A stretch of DNA of 64,000 bases from Agromyces larvae. GTDB lineage: Bacteria; Actinomycetota; Actinomycetes; Actinomycetales; Microbacteriaceae. The stretch's first letter is position 1, and each line of letters starts with the position of its first letter. Below, in pieces: positions 17,143-25,209 of the stretch. The stretch lies in NCBI RefSeq assembly GCF_022811705.1, contig NZ_CP094528.1, positions 3,658,001 through 3,722,000 on the forward strand, in the 5' to 3' direction. The notes beneath the pieces are model-generated. The model did not search any database and was not told the DNA's origin. It saw only the letters and a program-made list of their open reading frames with translations. The translations under genes and the position numbers were made by a program.

Positions 17143-17511
17143 TCAGGCTCCGCCCAGTGCGAAGCGCTCACCCGGGCCGCCCGGCCGGCCGTCCCAGACC
17201 TTGCCGAGCACCCCGTCGACGACCGCCCACTGCCGTCGCTGATCGGCGAGGGCCGCGGCGCCCTGGGCGCTCAGGCGATAGTGCTTGCGCGGGCGGCCGG
17301 CGTCGGACTGCTTCCACTCGCTCTCGACGTGGCCGAGCCGCTCGAGGCGGTGCAGCAGCGGGTAGAGCATGCCGTCGCTCCACTGCAGCTCGCCGTCGGA
17401 GAGTTCGGCGATCCGCTGCAGGATCGCGTAGCCGTACGAGTCGCCCTCGGCCAGGATGCCGAGAACGACCGGGGTGGCGGCGGCCGCCACCAGGTCTTTG
17501 CCGATGCGCAT
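17143..17511 (-). CDS. PadR-family transcriptional regulator
   Basis: 122-residue PadR repressor. The winged helix has TPVVLGILAEGDSYGYAILQ, the recognition part MLYPLLHRLERLGHVES and the wing GRPRKHYRLSAQG. The short C-terminal helix fits the PadR-s2 type. ATCCGGAGG lies upstream of the ATG. It is the first gene of a two-gene unit with the permease-prefix membrane protein. The upstream region has GATACC/GGTATC boxes that may be its own operator. Confidence 0.9.
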   Translation of the reverse strand: MRIGKDLVAAAATPVVLGILAEGDSYGYAILQRIAELSDGELQWSDGMLYPLLHRLERLGHVESEWKQSDAGRPRKHYRLSAQGAAALADQRRQWAVVDGVLGKVWDGRPGGPGERFALGGA

Positions 17512-17554
17512 GCGCTGCCTCCGGATGCGACGTGACGGATGCCTCGTGGTGCTA

Positions 17555-17594
17555 GATACCCCGCAGTGCGAGGTACATAGAGCTGCAAGGTATC
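17555..17594. promoter_or_regulatory. Candidate PadR operator
   Basis: GATACC at 17555-17560 is inverted as GGTATC at 17589-17594, with a further GGTA at 17572. The stretch is AT-richer than its flanks and sits 44-83 bases before the padR start. Assignment rests on position only. Confidence 0.35.
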
Positions 17595-17665
17595 ACGTCG
17601 GCCGGCCGGCGTCGAGGGGGCGCCGGGCATCCGGCCGGGATGCGGCGACGCGCGGCGGCCTCGGC

Positions 17666-18586
17666 TCAGGCCGGCGGCGTCGGCGTGGGAGGCGTGGGGT
17701 ACGACGCCGGCGTCCCGGCACCGGGCTGCGGCGGCTGAGGCTGATACCCGGGCTGCTGCGGCTGAGCGGCGAGCTGCTCCGGCTGCGCGGCGGGCTGCGG
17801 CGGCTGCGGGGCGAGCTGCTCCGGCTGCGCGGCGGGCTGCGGCGGCTGCGGTGCGGGCTGCGGCTGTGCCTGCGGCTGGGCGTACGGGGGATACCCGGGC
17901 TGCGGCTGAGGCTGCGGTGCCTGCGCCTGCGCGTACGGCGGATACGCGGGCGGCTGCGGCGCGGCCGCGTGGTGCTGCGGCTGCGCGTACGGGGGATACG
18001 CCGGCTGCTGCGGCTGGTACGCCGGCTGCGCCTGCGGCGTCGTCGGCTGGTATGCCGGCTGCGCCTGCGGCACGGTCGGCGCCTGCGGCAGGGCCGCCGG
18101 CTGCGCCTGGTACCCGAACGGCTGCGGGGAGGCCGGCTGCGGGTACGCCTGCCCGGGGTGACCCGGGAACGCGGCTGCGCCCGCGGGCTGCAGGCCGCGC
18201 CACGGCGCCCCGCCGAATCCGATGAGCACCATCCACACGAAGGGCAGGGACACGTACAGCACCGTGTGGCCCACGCCCTTGCCGAAGCCCTCGTTGATCT
18301 TGTGCACGGCGATGATGAGGAACACCGCGCTGACGACGTTCGCCACGGGCACGAACGACAGCAGCGCGAGCCAACCGCGCTGGCCGCCGGTCTCGAGGAG
18401 CTTCCAGGTGCCGTAGACCGGCACCCAGGCGGGCCAGCCCGGCTGACCCGTGGCACGGAAGACCTTCGACAGCAGCACGCCCGTGGCGACGTAGGTCGCC
18501 ACGAGCACGAAGCCGACGAATGCCCAGACGAAGACGAAGATGCCCATGCTGACGGCGAACGCGTCAACGGCTGCGATGTGTGTCAT
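17666..18586 (-). CDS. DUF5684 membrane protein with long Pro/Gln-rich tail
   Basis: 306 residues. Residues 1-115 hold three or four hydrophobic helices with TGQPGWPAWVPVYGTWKLLETGG, the conserved DUF5684 loop (written here as adjoining motifs). The other 185 residues are cytosolic low-complexity repeats of QPAYQP, QAQP and YPPYAQPQ type. Two other proteins in this window share the membrane part but carry an FHA domain at the tail instead. The ATG at 18586 is chosen because the conserved core begins directly after it. Function unknown; the pattern suggests a membrane anchor for interaction tails. Confidence 0.75.
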   Translation of the reverse strand: MTHIAAVDAFAVSMGIFVFVWAFVGFVLVATYVATGVLLSKVFRATGQPGWPAWVPVYGTWKLLETGGQRGWLALLSFVPVANVVSAVFLIIAVHKINEGFGKGVGHTVLYVSLPFVWMVLIGFGGAPWRGLQPAGAAAFPGHPGQAYPQPASPQPFGYQAQPAALPQAPTVPQAQPAYQPTTPQAQPAYQPQQPAYPPYAQPQHHAAAPQPPAYPPYAQAQAPQPQPQPGYPPYAQPQAQPQPAPQPPQPAAQPEQLAPQPPQPAAQPEQLAAQPQQPGYQPQPPQPGAGTPASYPTPPTPTPPA

Positions 18587-18600
18587 GACGGTGCCTTCGA

Positions 18601-19380
18601 TCAGATCAGCGAGAGGACGAGGTAGGTCGCGACATCGCCCGAGAGCGTCGCGTCGAGTGCCTCGGTCGTCGGGCATTCGACGTAGATCATCACGCCCTCG
18701 CCGGCGGGCGAGAACGTGCGCGCGAGCACGGCGATCTGCGTGGCATCCGTGGTGAAGTACTCGATGACCGCCTCGGCGGAGCCGATCGGCTCGCCGAGCA
18801 GATCGGCGTGCGTGATGGTCGACGTGTACGAGTTCGGGTCGGGTTCGGTTCCGAACATCCACTCGATGAACGCGTGGCTGGCAGCCTGGTCGCCGAGCGA
18901 GAGGTCGATCTCGTCGGGAATCGACCCGTTGTCGTACGAGACCGCGCACCCGGTCGACGCGTTCGTGTACCCGAGGTAGCCGATCTCGGTCTCGGTGGTC
19001 GCCGTCCAGGCGTCCTGGCCGGTGAGCGAGTCGTTCACGCTCGCGTAGACGCCCGCGGGCACCTCGATGTCGAACGGCAGATCGGCCGGCAGATCGGCCC
19101 CGGCGCCGAACGAGAGCCCGGTGTCGGCATCGGTGTAGGTGTCGGTGTCGTCGGTGACGACGCTCTCCTCGATGCTCTCGCGCACCTCGCTCTGCGCCGC
19201 CGCGATCGAGGCGATGGTGCCGAACACCGCAGCCACGTAGACCGGGATGAAGAGCACCGGCAGCGCCGTGACCGCGATCGCGAGGGTCATCGCCCAGCCG
19301 AAGCCGGGCTTGCGCGGCGGCTGGGCGGGGTACGGCTGCGGTGGCGTGGGCAGGCCGATCGGCGGCGGGGCAGCGGTCAC
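18601..19380 (-). CDS. Single-pass membrane protein, extracellular domain of unknown function
   Basis: 259 residues from a GTG that follows GAGGAG by six bases. A Pro-rich cytosolic start (PIGLPTPPQPYPAQPPRKPG) leads into one hydrophobic helix (about residues 30-58), then an Asp/Thr-rich outer domain with two cysteines (STGCAVS and YVECPT) that may pair. It lies 14 bases before the DUF5684 protein on the same strand, so they are likely co-transcribed. I recognise no family. Confidence 0.65.
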   Translation of the reverse strand: MTAAPPPIGLPTPPQPYPAQPPRKPGFGWAMTLAIAVTALPVLFIPVYVAAVFGTIASIAAAQSEVRESIEESVVTDDTDTYTDADTGLSFGAGADLPADLPFDIEVPAGVYASVNDSLTGQDAWTATTETEIGYLGYTNASTGCAVSYDNGSIPDEIDLSLGDQAASHAFIEWMFGTEPDPNSYTSTITHADLLGEPIGSAEAVIEYFTTDATQIAVLARTFSPAGEGVMIYVECPTTEALDATLSGDVATYLVLSLI

Positions 19381-19515
19381 TGCGGCTCCTCGAGGGGGGT
19401 TGGGGGCGACGGCCGAACCGGGCCGTCGACCGATGCTATGCGATGGCGGGGCTCCGTGTGCGACGGCGTCGCGCAGCTGTGCACAACTCACCCGGCGCGA
19501 CCCGTGACGGTCGGC

Positions 19516-19521
19516 TACCGT
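19516..19521 (+). promoter_or_regulatory. -10 box of a leaderless promoter
   Basis: TACCGT ends seven bases before the GTG at 19529; no ribosome site is present. Confidence 0.45.
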
Positions 19522-19528
19522 CGATCGG

Positions 19529-20497
19529 GTGCAGACCTTCGCCGCCGCCGACGGCGCCCGGATCGCCTACCACGTCATCGGCGCGCCCCGCGCCGATGAC
19601 CGCGCCGACCGCGCCGCCGACCGCGCCGCCGACCGCGCCGCCGACCGCGCCGACGACCGCGCCGACCGCGCCGACGACCGCGCCGGGCCCGCCATCCTCG
19701 TGCCGGGCGGGCCCTGCCGCGGCGTCGACTACCTCGAGCTGCTCGCCGACGCGGCATCCGAGCGCCCGATCGCGGTGCTGCACCCGCGCGGCACCCCGAC
19801 GACCGGCGGGCGCTCGCGCGGCTGGTGGGCCGATGCCGACGACCTCGTCGCGCTCGCCGACCACCTCGGACTGGACGGCGTCGACGTGATCGCGCACTCG
19901 GCCGGCACCCGGCTCGCGCTCGCCGCGCTGGCGCGGCGGCCCGAGCGCGTCCGCAGCCTCGCGCTGGTGACCCCGCCCGCGGCCTGGCTGACGGGCGCCG
20001 GGTACGACGGCGATGCGCTGGTGCGGGCGCGTCGCGACCCGCTGGTGGATGCCGCGTTCGCCTCGATCGCGGGCGACGGGCCGCGTGATCAGGCGGAGTT
20101 CGACCGCGTCCGGGCGATCGAGGGGCCCGCGGGCTACGCACGATGGACCGAGCGCGAGCGTGCGCACGCGGCGGTCGGAGCCTGGAGCCTCGCCTCGATC
20201 GAGGCGTACTTCACCGGCATTCCGGATGACGCGGCCGCCCGCATCCTCGCGGCGCCCCGCCGCCCGACCCTCGTGATCGCCGGAGACGGGGACATCCTGG
20301 TCGGCGTCGGCCCGGTACGGGCGTACGCGGACGCGCTCGGCGCCGACCTGCGGATGCTGGCCGACTGCGGACACTACCCGTGGGTCGAGCAGCCTGAGGC
20401 GTTCCGCGCGGCGCTCGACGGATGGCCGGCATCCGGGTCGAGCCGGTCGGCGCGATCAGGAGCATCGAGTCGAACCGGGCAGCACGCCGGGCGGTGA
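19529..20497 (+). CDS. Alpha/beta-hydrolase with repeat insert
   Basis: 322-residue alpha/beta-hydrolase. The oxyanion region is LVPGGPCRG, the nucleophile elbow VIAHSAGTR, then [11 protein letters not shown] with the acid residue and [15 protein letters not shown] with the catalytic His. An insert of about 31 residues made of [12 protein letters not shown] units sits between the first two strands (residues 22-52). It is encoded by a 9-12 base tandem repeat and probably forms a charged surface helix or loop. The tail after PEAF is low-complexity. A strong hairpin follows 20 bases downstream. Substrate unknown. Confidence 0.82.
   Translation: MQTFAAADGARIAYHVIGAPRADDRADRAADRAADRAADRADDRADRADDRAGPAILVPGGPCRGVDYLELLADAASERPIAVLHPRGTPTTGGRSRGWWADADDLVALADHLGLDGVDVIAHSAGTRLALAALARRPERVRSLALVTPPAAWLTGAGYDGDALVRARRDPLVDAAFASIAGDGPRDQAEFDRVRAIEGPAGYARWTERERAHAAVGAWSLASIEAYFTGIPDDAAARILAAPRRPTLVIAGDGDILVGVGPVRAYADALGADLRMLADCGHYPWVEQPEAFRAALDGWPASGSSRSARSGASSRTGQHAGR
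19592..19684 (+). repeat. Coding tandem repeat (GACCGCGCC units)
   Basis: About ten units of GACCGCGCC with GCC or GAC inserts, all in frame, encoding DRA-based repeats. Such arrays vary in copy number by slippage. Confidence 0.8.
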
Positions 20498-20517
20498 GCC
20501 GGGCGCGCGCCGACGCG

Positions 20518-20555
20518 CGGCGGGGCCGGTCGTCGCGTGACGACCGGCCCCGCCG
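20518..20555. terminator. Strong 17-bp hairpin terminator
   Basis: A perfect 17-base stem (20518-20534 with 20539-20555) around a GCGT loop, 20 bases past the hydrolase stop. The core of the stem is GGGGCCGGTCGTC. It could act on both strands. Confidence 0.7.
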
Positions 20556-20667
20556 ATGCGGTTCGGCGCTCAGTACCCGAACGCGTGGTCGCCCGGCTCG
20601 AGCGTCGCCCCGGTCTCGATGCTCGGCGCTCCCCGGCCGTGCACGGCGGCAGGGCACCGGGCCCGAG

Positions 20668-20713
20668 CCCGCTGAGAGCGGGTTCCTTCCGCGGCGCAGA
20701 AGAACCGCGGAAG
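20668..20713. promoter_or_regulatory. Two hairpins in the long region upstream of aceA
   Basis: CCCGCT-GAG-AGCGGG (20668-20682) and CTTCCGCGG-10-CCGCGGAAG (20686-20713) form back-to-back stems 140 bases before aceA. The whole 356-base gap (20498-20853) holds the hydrolase terminator, these stems, and an aceA ribosome site (GAAGGAG). No recognisable -35/-10 pair or known riboswitch was found. The role as leader structure or operator is inferred. Confidence 0.4.
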
Positions 20714-20853
20714 TTCACCCCCCGAATCGTCGGTCGCACCCCCGGCACGCCCCGCACAGTGGAGGACACAGGCCACCGGATGCCACACCGCACGCCGCCC
20801 GCAACGGCCGGCCGAGGCACGAGGCATCCGATCACCACCGAAGGAGCACGACG

Positions 20854-22239
20854 ATGAGCACCCAGCAGCCCAGCCAGCCCCGACCCGGCGACCAGACCCA
20901 GACCGCTGCCGAACTGCAGCTCGAGTGGGACGCGAACCCGCGCTGGGAGGGCGTCAAGCGCGACTACACCGCCGAGGACGTCATCGCCCTGCGCGGCCCG
21001 GTGCGAGAGGAGCGCACGCTCGCCCGCCGCGGCGCCGAGAAGCTGTGGGAGGACATCCAGCGCAACACCGGCACCGCGTTCGCCCCGCAGGACGACCCGC
21101 AGTGGTCGGCCGCGCTCGGCGCGCTCACCGGCAACCAGGCCGTGCAGCAGGTGCGTGCGGGCCTGAAGGCGATCTACCTGAGCGGGTGGCAGGTCGCCGC
21201 CGACGCGAACCTCAGCGGCCAGACCTACCCCGACCAGTCGCTGTACCCCGCGAACTCGGTCCCGGCCGTCGTGCGCCGCATCAACAACGCGCTGCTGCGC
21301 GCCGGGCAGATCGAGGTCTCGCTCCCGGAGCCCGGCGACGGGGGTGACGGCTCCCTTCGACAGGCTCAGGGAGCTCCGAAGGACTGGATGGCCCCCATCG
21401 TCGCCGACGCCGAGGCCGGCTTCGGCGGCCCGCTGAACGCGTACGAGCTCATGCACCAGATGATCGAGGCGGGCGCCGCCGGCGTGCACTGGGAGGACCA
21501 GCTCGCCAGCGAGAAGAAGTGCGGCCACATGGGCGGCAAGGTGCTGATCCCGACGTCGCAGCACATCCGCACGATCAACGCGGCGCGCCTGGCGGCCGAC
21601 GTGGCCGGCGTGCCATCCGTCATCATCGCCCGTACCGACGCGCTCGCCGCGACGCTGCTGACCAGCGATCACGACGAGCGCGACCGCCCCTTCGTGACCG
21701 GCGAGCGCACCGCCGAGGGCTTCTATGAGGTGCAGAACGGCATCGAGCCGGTCATCGCCCGCGGCCTGGCCTACGCCGAGTACGCCGACCTGCTCTGGGT
21801 CGAGTCGGCCGAGCCCGACCTCGACCTGGCCCGCCGGTTCGCCGAGGCGGTGCACGCGAAGTTCCCGGGCAAGCGCCTGAGCTACAACTGCTCGCCGTCG
21901 TTCAACTGGAAGCGCCACCTCGACGACGACCAGATCGCGAAGTTCCAGCGCGAGCTCGCGAGCATGGGCTACGCGTTCCAGTTCATCACGCTCGCGGGCT
22001 TCCACGCCCTCAACCACTCCATGTTCACGCTCGCGAAGGACTACAGCGAGCGGCACATGAGCGCATACGTCGAGCTCCAGGAGGCGGAATTCGCCTCGGA
22101 GGCATCCGGCTACACCGCCACGCGCCACCAGCGCGAGGTCGGCACCGGCTACTTCGACCAGATCGCCACGGCGCTGAACCCCACCAGCGCGACGCTCGCC
22201 CTCGTCGGATCGACCGAGGAAGACCAGTTCACCCACTGA
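20854..22239 (+). CDS. aceA: Isocitrate lyase
   Basis: 461-residue isocitrate lyase, splitting isocitrate to succinate and glyoxylate in the glyoxylate shunt. The signature KKCGHMGGK carries the catalytic Cys, WEDQL and the VESAEPD and YNCSPSFNW segments are all present. Compared with mycobacterial Icl1, a run of about 15 residues ([15 protein letters not shown]) is inserted before [16 protein letters not shown]. That run is encoded by a REP-like palindrome read in frame (21351-21373). GAAGGAG precedes the ATG. aceB follows after 141 bases containing a palindromic repeat; both are likely RamB targets. Confidence 0.97.
   Translation: MSTQQPSQPRPGDQTQTAAELQLEWDANPRWEGVKRDYTAEDVIALRGPVREERTLARRGAEKLWEDIQRNTGTAFAPQDDPQWSAALGALTGNQAVQQVRAGLKAIYLSGWQVAADANLSGQTYPDQSLYPANSVPAVVRRINNALLRAGQIEVSLPEPGDGGDGSLRQAQGAPKDWMAPIVADAEAGFGGPLNAYELMHQMIEAGAAGVHWEDQLASEKKCGHMGGKVLIPTSQHIRTINAARLAADVAGVPSVIIARTDALAATLLTSDHDERDRPFVTGERTAEGFYEVQNGIEPVIARGLAYAEYADLLWVESAEPDLDLARRFAEAVHAKFPGKRLSYNCSPSFNWKRHLDDDQIAKFQRELASMGYAFQFITLAGFHALNHSMFTLAKDYSERHMSAYVELQEAEFASEASGYTATRHQREVGTGYFDQIATALNPTSATLALVGSTEEDQFTH
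21351..21373. repeat. REP-like palindrome inside aceA
   Basis: 23 bases with arms CTCCCT/AGGGAG and the core TTCGACAGGCTC. I recognise the core (CTTCGACAGGCTCAG) as a palindrome common between genes in many actinobacteria. On the opposite strand it gives the telltale peptide SLSLSKG. Here it is in frame and translated as SLRQAQG. Confidence 0.75.
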
Positions 22240-22263
22240 CCCACCGACCCGCCCGCCCGCGAT

Positions 22264-22349
22264 GTACGCAATTCAGGTTCGCGCACGGCGTGTCGCGCTT
22301 CCGGCACCCGGAAACCGCCGCGACACGCCTCCCGACCTGAATTGCGTAC
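22264..22349. repeat. Palindromic intergenic element, copy B
   Basis: 86-base element with perfect 15-base ends GTACGCAATTCAGGT and its complement, and an inner GGCGTGTCGCG/CGCGACACGCC palindrome. It lies between aceA and aceB. It is in opposite orientation to copy A at 10755, sharing 32 identical bases in one half. Confidence 0.85.
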
Positions 22350-22380
22350 CGGGGGCGGCGGGATGCAAGGAGACGAGACC

Positions 22381-24078
22381 ATGAATTCGCTCATCATCGA
22401 ACGAACGGATGCTCCGCCGCAGGCGGCGCCGCGCAGCTCGCGTACGGGCGCGCCGACCACCGGCAGCTTCGCGACCGTCGCGCCGAGGATCGAGGTCACC
22501 GGCGCCGCCGGCGAGCGGTACGACGAGATCCTCACGCCCGGCGCACTGGAGTTCCTCGCCGAACTCCACGACCGGTTCGCCCACACCCGGCACGACCTGC
22601 TCGCCGCGCGCCTGCAGAACCGGGTGGACGCCGCGAACGGCCGCGACCCGAAGTTCCTCCCCGAGACCGAGCAGATCCGCCGCGACCCGTCGTGGCGCGT
22701 CGCCGGCGCGGCCCCGGGCCTCGAGGACCGCCGCGTCGAGATCACCGGCCCCACCGACCGCAAGATGGCCATCAACGCGCTGAACAGCGACGCGAAGGTC
22801 TGGCTCGCCGACCAGGAGGATGCCACGAGCCCCACCTGGCGGAACGTGATCGAAGGGCAGCTCAGCCTGTTCGACGCGCTGCGCGGCGACCTCGAGTACA
22901 CGAGTCCCGAGGGCAAGCAGTACCGCGTGGCCCGCGACATCCGCGAAACGCCCACGATCGTCATGCGTCCGCGGGGCTGGCACCTCACCGAGAAGCACAT
23001 CCGCTTCCACGACCGCGCCGGCCGCGACATGCAGGCGTCGGGGTCGCTGGTCGACTTCGGGCTGTACTTCTTCCACAACGCGGCGAAGCTCATCGAGCTC
23101 GGTCGCGGCCCGTACTTCTACCTGCCGAAGCTCGAGTCGCACCGCGAGGCGAAGCTGTGGAACGACATCTTCGTCTACGCGCAGGACCGGCTCGGCATCC
23201 CGCAGGGCACGATCCGCGCGACGGTGCTCATCGAGACGATCCAGGCCGCGTTCGAGATGGAGGAGATCCTCTACGAGCTGCGCGATCACTGCGCGGGCCT
23301 GAACGCCGGCCGCTGGGACTACATCTTCTCGATCGTGAAGACGTTCCGCTGCCGGGGCCGCCGTTGGACGCTGCCCGACCGGCGGCAGATCACGATGACG
23401 GTGCCCTTCATGCGCGCTTACACCGAGCTCCTGGTGCAGACCTGCCACAAGCGGGGCGCGCACGCGATCGGCGGCATGAGCGCGTTCATCCCGAATCGCC
23501 GCGACCCCGAGGTCACCGAGCGCGCCCTGCAGGCCGTCTCGGCCGACAAGCGCCGCGAGGCATCCGACGGGTTCGACGGCACGTGGGTCGCGCACCCCGA
23601 CCTCATCCCGACCGCGCGGGCGGAGTTCGACGCCGTGCTCGGCGACCGGCCCAACCAGGTCGACCGCCTGCGCGACGACGTCGCGGTGACCGCGGCGGAC
23701 CTGCTCGACATCCCGTCGGCGGGCGGCCAGGTCACCGAGGCGGGCGTGATCGACAACATCTCGATCGCGATCCGCTACCTCGAGTCGTGGCTGCGCGGCG
23801 TGGGGGCCGCCGCCATCGACAACCTGATGGAGGATGCCGCGACCGCCGAGATCTCGCGCTCGCAGATCTGGCAGTGGCTGCACGAGAACACGGTCACGGC
23901 CGAGGGCACCCGCATCGACCAGACGTTCATCGTCGCCGCCATGGGCGACGCGGTGCGCGGCCTGCCGCGGTTCGAGGGCGACCGGTTCGACGACGCGATC
24001 CAGGTGTTCCGCTCGGTCGCGCTGGAGCCCGAGTTCCCGACGTTCCTCACGCTGGGCGCGTACGCCAGATTCCTCTGA
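22381..24078 (+). CDS. aceB: Malate synthase A
   Basis: 565-residue malate synthase (isoform A type, not the longer GlcB), condensing glyoxylate and acetyl-CoA to malate. Family segments are LADQEDATSPTW, RPRGWHLTEKH, YFYLPKLESHREA, VLIETIQAAFEMEEIL, GRWDYIFS and the catalytic-Asp helix ESWLRGVGAAAIDNLMEDAATAEISR (adjoining motifs). The ATG at 22381 follows AAGGAGACGAGACC. An upstream in-frame ATG would lie inside the palindromic repeat and is rejected. A 15-bp hairpin follows the gene. Forms the shunt with aceA. Confidence 0.97.
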   Translation: MNSLIIERTDAPPQAAPRSSRTGAPTTGSFATVAPRIEVTGAAGERYDEILTPGALEFLAELHDRFAHTRHDLLAARLQNRVDAANGRDPKFLPETEQIRRDPSWRVAGAAPGLEDRRVEITGPTDRKMAINALNSDAKVWLADQEDATSPTWRNVIEGQLSLFDALRGDLEYTSPEGKQYRVARDIRETPTIVMRPRGWHLTEKHIRFHDRAGRDMQASGSLVDFGLYFFHNAAKLIELGRGPYFYLPKLESHREAKLWNDIFVYAQDRLGIPQGTIRATVLIETIQAAFEMEEILYELRDHCAGLNAGRWDYIFSIVKTFRCRGRRWTLPDRRQITMTVPFMRAYTELLVQTCHKRGAHAIGGMSAFIPNRRDPEVTERALQAVSADKRREASDGFDGTWVAHPDLIPTARAEFDAVLGDRPNQVDRLRDDVAVTAADLLDIPSAGGQVTEAGVIDNISIAIRYLESWLRGVGAAAIDNLMEDAATAEISRSQIWQWLHENTVTAEGTRIDQTFIVAAMGDAVRGLPRFEGDRFDDAIQVFRSVALEPEFPTFLTLGAYARFL

Positions 24079-24092
24079 CACCGTTCGAGACC

Positions 24093-24136
24093 AGACGGAT
24101 GCTTCGCACGGGACGCTCCCGGCGAGGCATCCGTCT
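24093..24136. terminator. Long hairpin terminator after aceB
   Basis: AGACGGATGC (24093-24102) pairs with GCATCCGTCT (24127-24136). The stem extends through TTCGC/GCGAG and an inner CGGGA/TCCCG, giving an almost continuous hairpin. It uses the GGATGC/GCATCC word that is frequent in this genome. Confidence 0.7.
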
Positions 24137-24165
24137 GCGTTCGCGAGCGATGCCGGGCGCTGTGA

Positions 24166-24171
24166 CAGAAT
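24166..24171 (+). promoter_or_regulatory. -10-like box of a leaderless promoter
   Basis: CAGAAT ends six bases before the GTG at 24178; there is no ribosome site. This would start the DUF5684-FHA gene at the left edge of the type VII locus. Confidence 0.4.
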
Positions 24172-24177
24172 CCTGTG

Positions 24178-25191
24178 GTGACCGATCCTGCGGCTGTGAC
24201 GTCTGTGCTGGTGCTCGTGTCCGGCATCGGGGCGGTCGCGATCGGCCTGTACCTCTGGACGGGACTCGCGCTCTCGCGGCTCTTCGCGCGCACCGGGGGC
24301 GAGCCGTGGAAGGCCTGGGTTCCGTTCGTGAACGAGGCCGAGGTGTTCGTGCGCGGCGGTCGGCCGGCGCACTCGCTCGTGTACTGCTTCATTCCACTGG
24401 TCGCGGTGTACGGACTCGTGGTGCGCGTGGCCGCGGTGCATCGCATCAACGCACGGTACGGGCGCGGCAGCGGCGCGACGGTGCTCGGCATCCTGCTGCC
24501 GCCGGTGTGGATGTCGGTGCTCGCCTGGGGGCCGGAACCGGCGCCCGAACCGCAGGTGGAGCGGTCGGAGGAACTCGACGACGCGATCGATCCGAGGGTG
24601 GCGTTCGCGCCGAGGGATGCGTCGGGCTACGCGATCCCGGCCGCGGAGGTGCCGGTGGTGGTCTCGCCGGTGGCGGCGGCGCCCGCGGTGGCGGCGGCGC
24701 CGGCAGCTCCGGCGGCGCCCGTGGCGGTGGCACCGGTGGCGGCGGCGGCCGTGGCGGTGCCGGCGACTCCGGCGACTCCGGCGGCGCCCGTGGCGGTGCC
24801 GGCGACTCCGGCGGCACCCGTGGCGGCCGTGGCCGCTCCTGCCGCACCCGTGGCGGCGAAGCAGGCCAAGTGGCGCGTCGAGCTCGCCGACGGAACGGCG
24901 ATCGAGCTGACCAGCCCGCTGGCGGTCATCGGGCGCAATCCCGATTCTTCGACCCCCGGTGAGCAGCGCATCGCGCTGCCCGACGTCGGCCGCACGCTCT
25001 CGAAGACCCATGCCCGACTCAGCTACGACGACGGAGCGTGGCGGCTCACCGACCTGAACTCGACGAACGGTTCGAGGGTGCTCGACCGGGCCGGCGTCGC
25101 GACCCCGTTGCGCCCCGGAGAACCGGTCGTCGTCGGGGTCGGGTTCATCGTCGGCGAAGTCGGCGTGCGCCTCGCGTACGAACTCATCTGA
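24178..25191 (+). CDS. DUF5684 membrane protein with C-terminal FHA domain
   Basis: 337 residues. The DUF5684 membrane part covers residues 1-115 (LARTGGEPWKAWVPFVNEA-type loop). An Ala/Val/Pro-rich flexible linker runs to about 220. A cytosolic FHA domain follows with IGRNPDSSTPGEQR, SKTHARL and NSTNGS, the residues that bind phosphothreonine. It is a close paralogue of the protein at 55780; their FHA cores can be aligned without gaps. A GTG start at 24178 (one codon inside another GTG) matches the paralogue's VTDP opening. It converges on the mycosin with an 18-base gap. Likely a membrane docking point for kinase-modified T7SS partners. Confidence 0.85.
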   Translation: MTDPAAVTSVLVLVSGIGAVAIGLYLWTGLALSRLFARTGGEPWKAWVPFVNEAEVFVRGGRPAHSLVYCFIPLVAVYGLVVRVAAVHRINARYGRGSGATVLGILLPPVWMSVLAWGPEPAPEPQVERSEELDDAIDPRVAFAPRDASGYAIPAAEVPVVVSPVAAAPAVAAAPAAPAAPVAVAPVAAAAVAVPATPATPAAPVAVPATPAAPVAAVAAPAAPVAAKQAKWRVELADGTAIELTSPLAVIGRNPDSSTPGEQRIALPDVGRTLSKTHARLSYDDGAWRLTDLNSTNGSRVLDRAGVATPLRPGEPVVVGVGFIVGEVGVRLAYELI

Positions 25192-25209
25192 AGCGATCGC
25201 GCGCGCTGA

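Noticed and set aside
17700..18130. Nucleotide-level repeat array (GGCTGCGGC units)
   Set aside because: It is explained by the Pro/Gln/Ala-rich coding tail of the DUF5684 protein; units are irregular and follow the codon frame.
20668..20713. TPP-riboswitch-like CTGAGA near 20672 upstream of aceA
   Set aside because: The rest of the TPP core (ACCTGATCCGG and the closing stem) is absent; the match is six bases by chance within a simple stem-loop.
22342..22381. Upstream in-frame ATG (22342 region) as the start of malate synthase
   Set aside because: It lies inside the palindromic repeat; the ATG at 22381 has AAGGAG at good distance.
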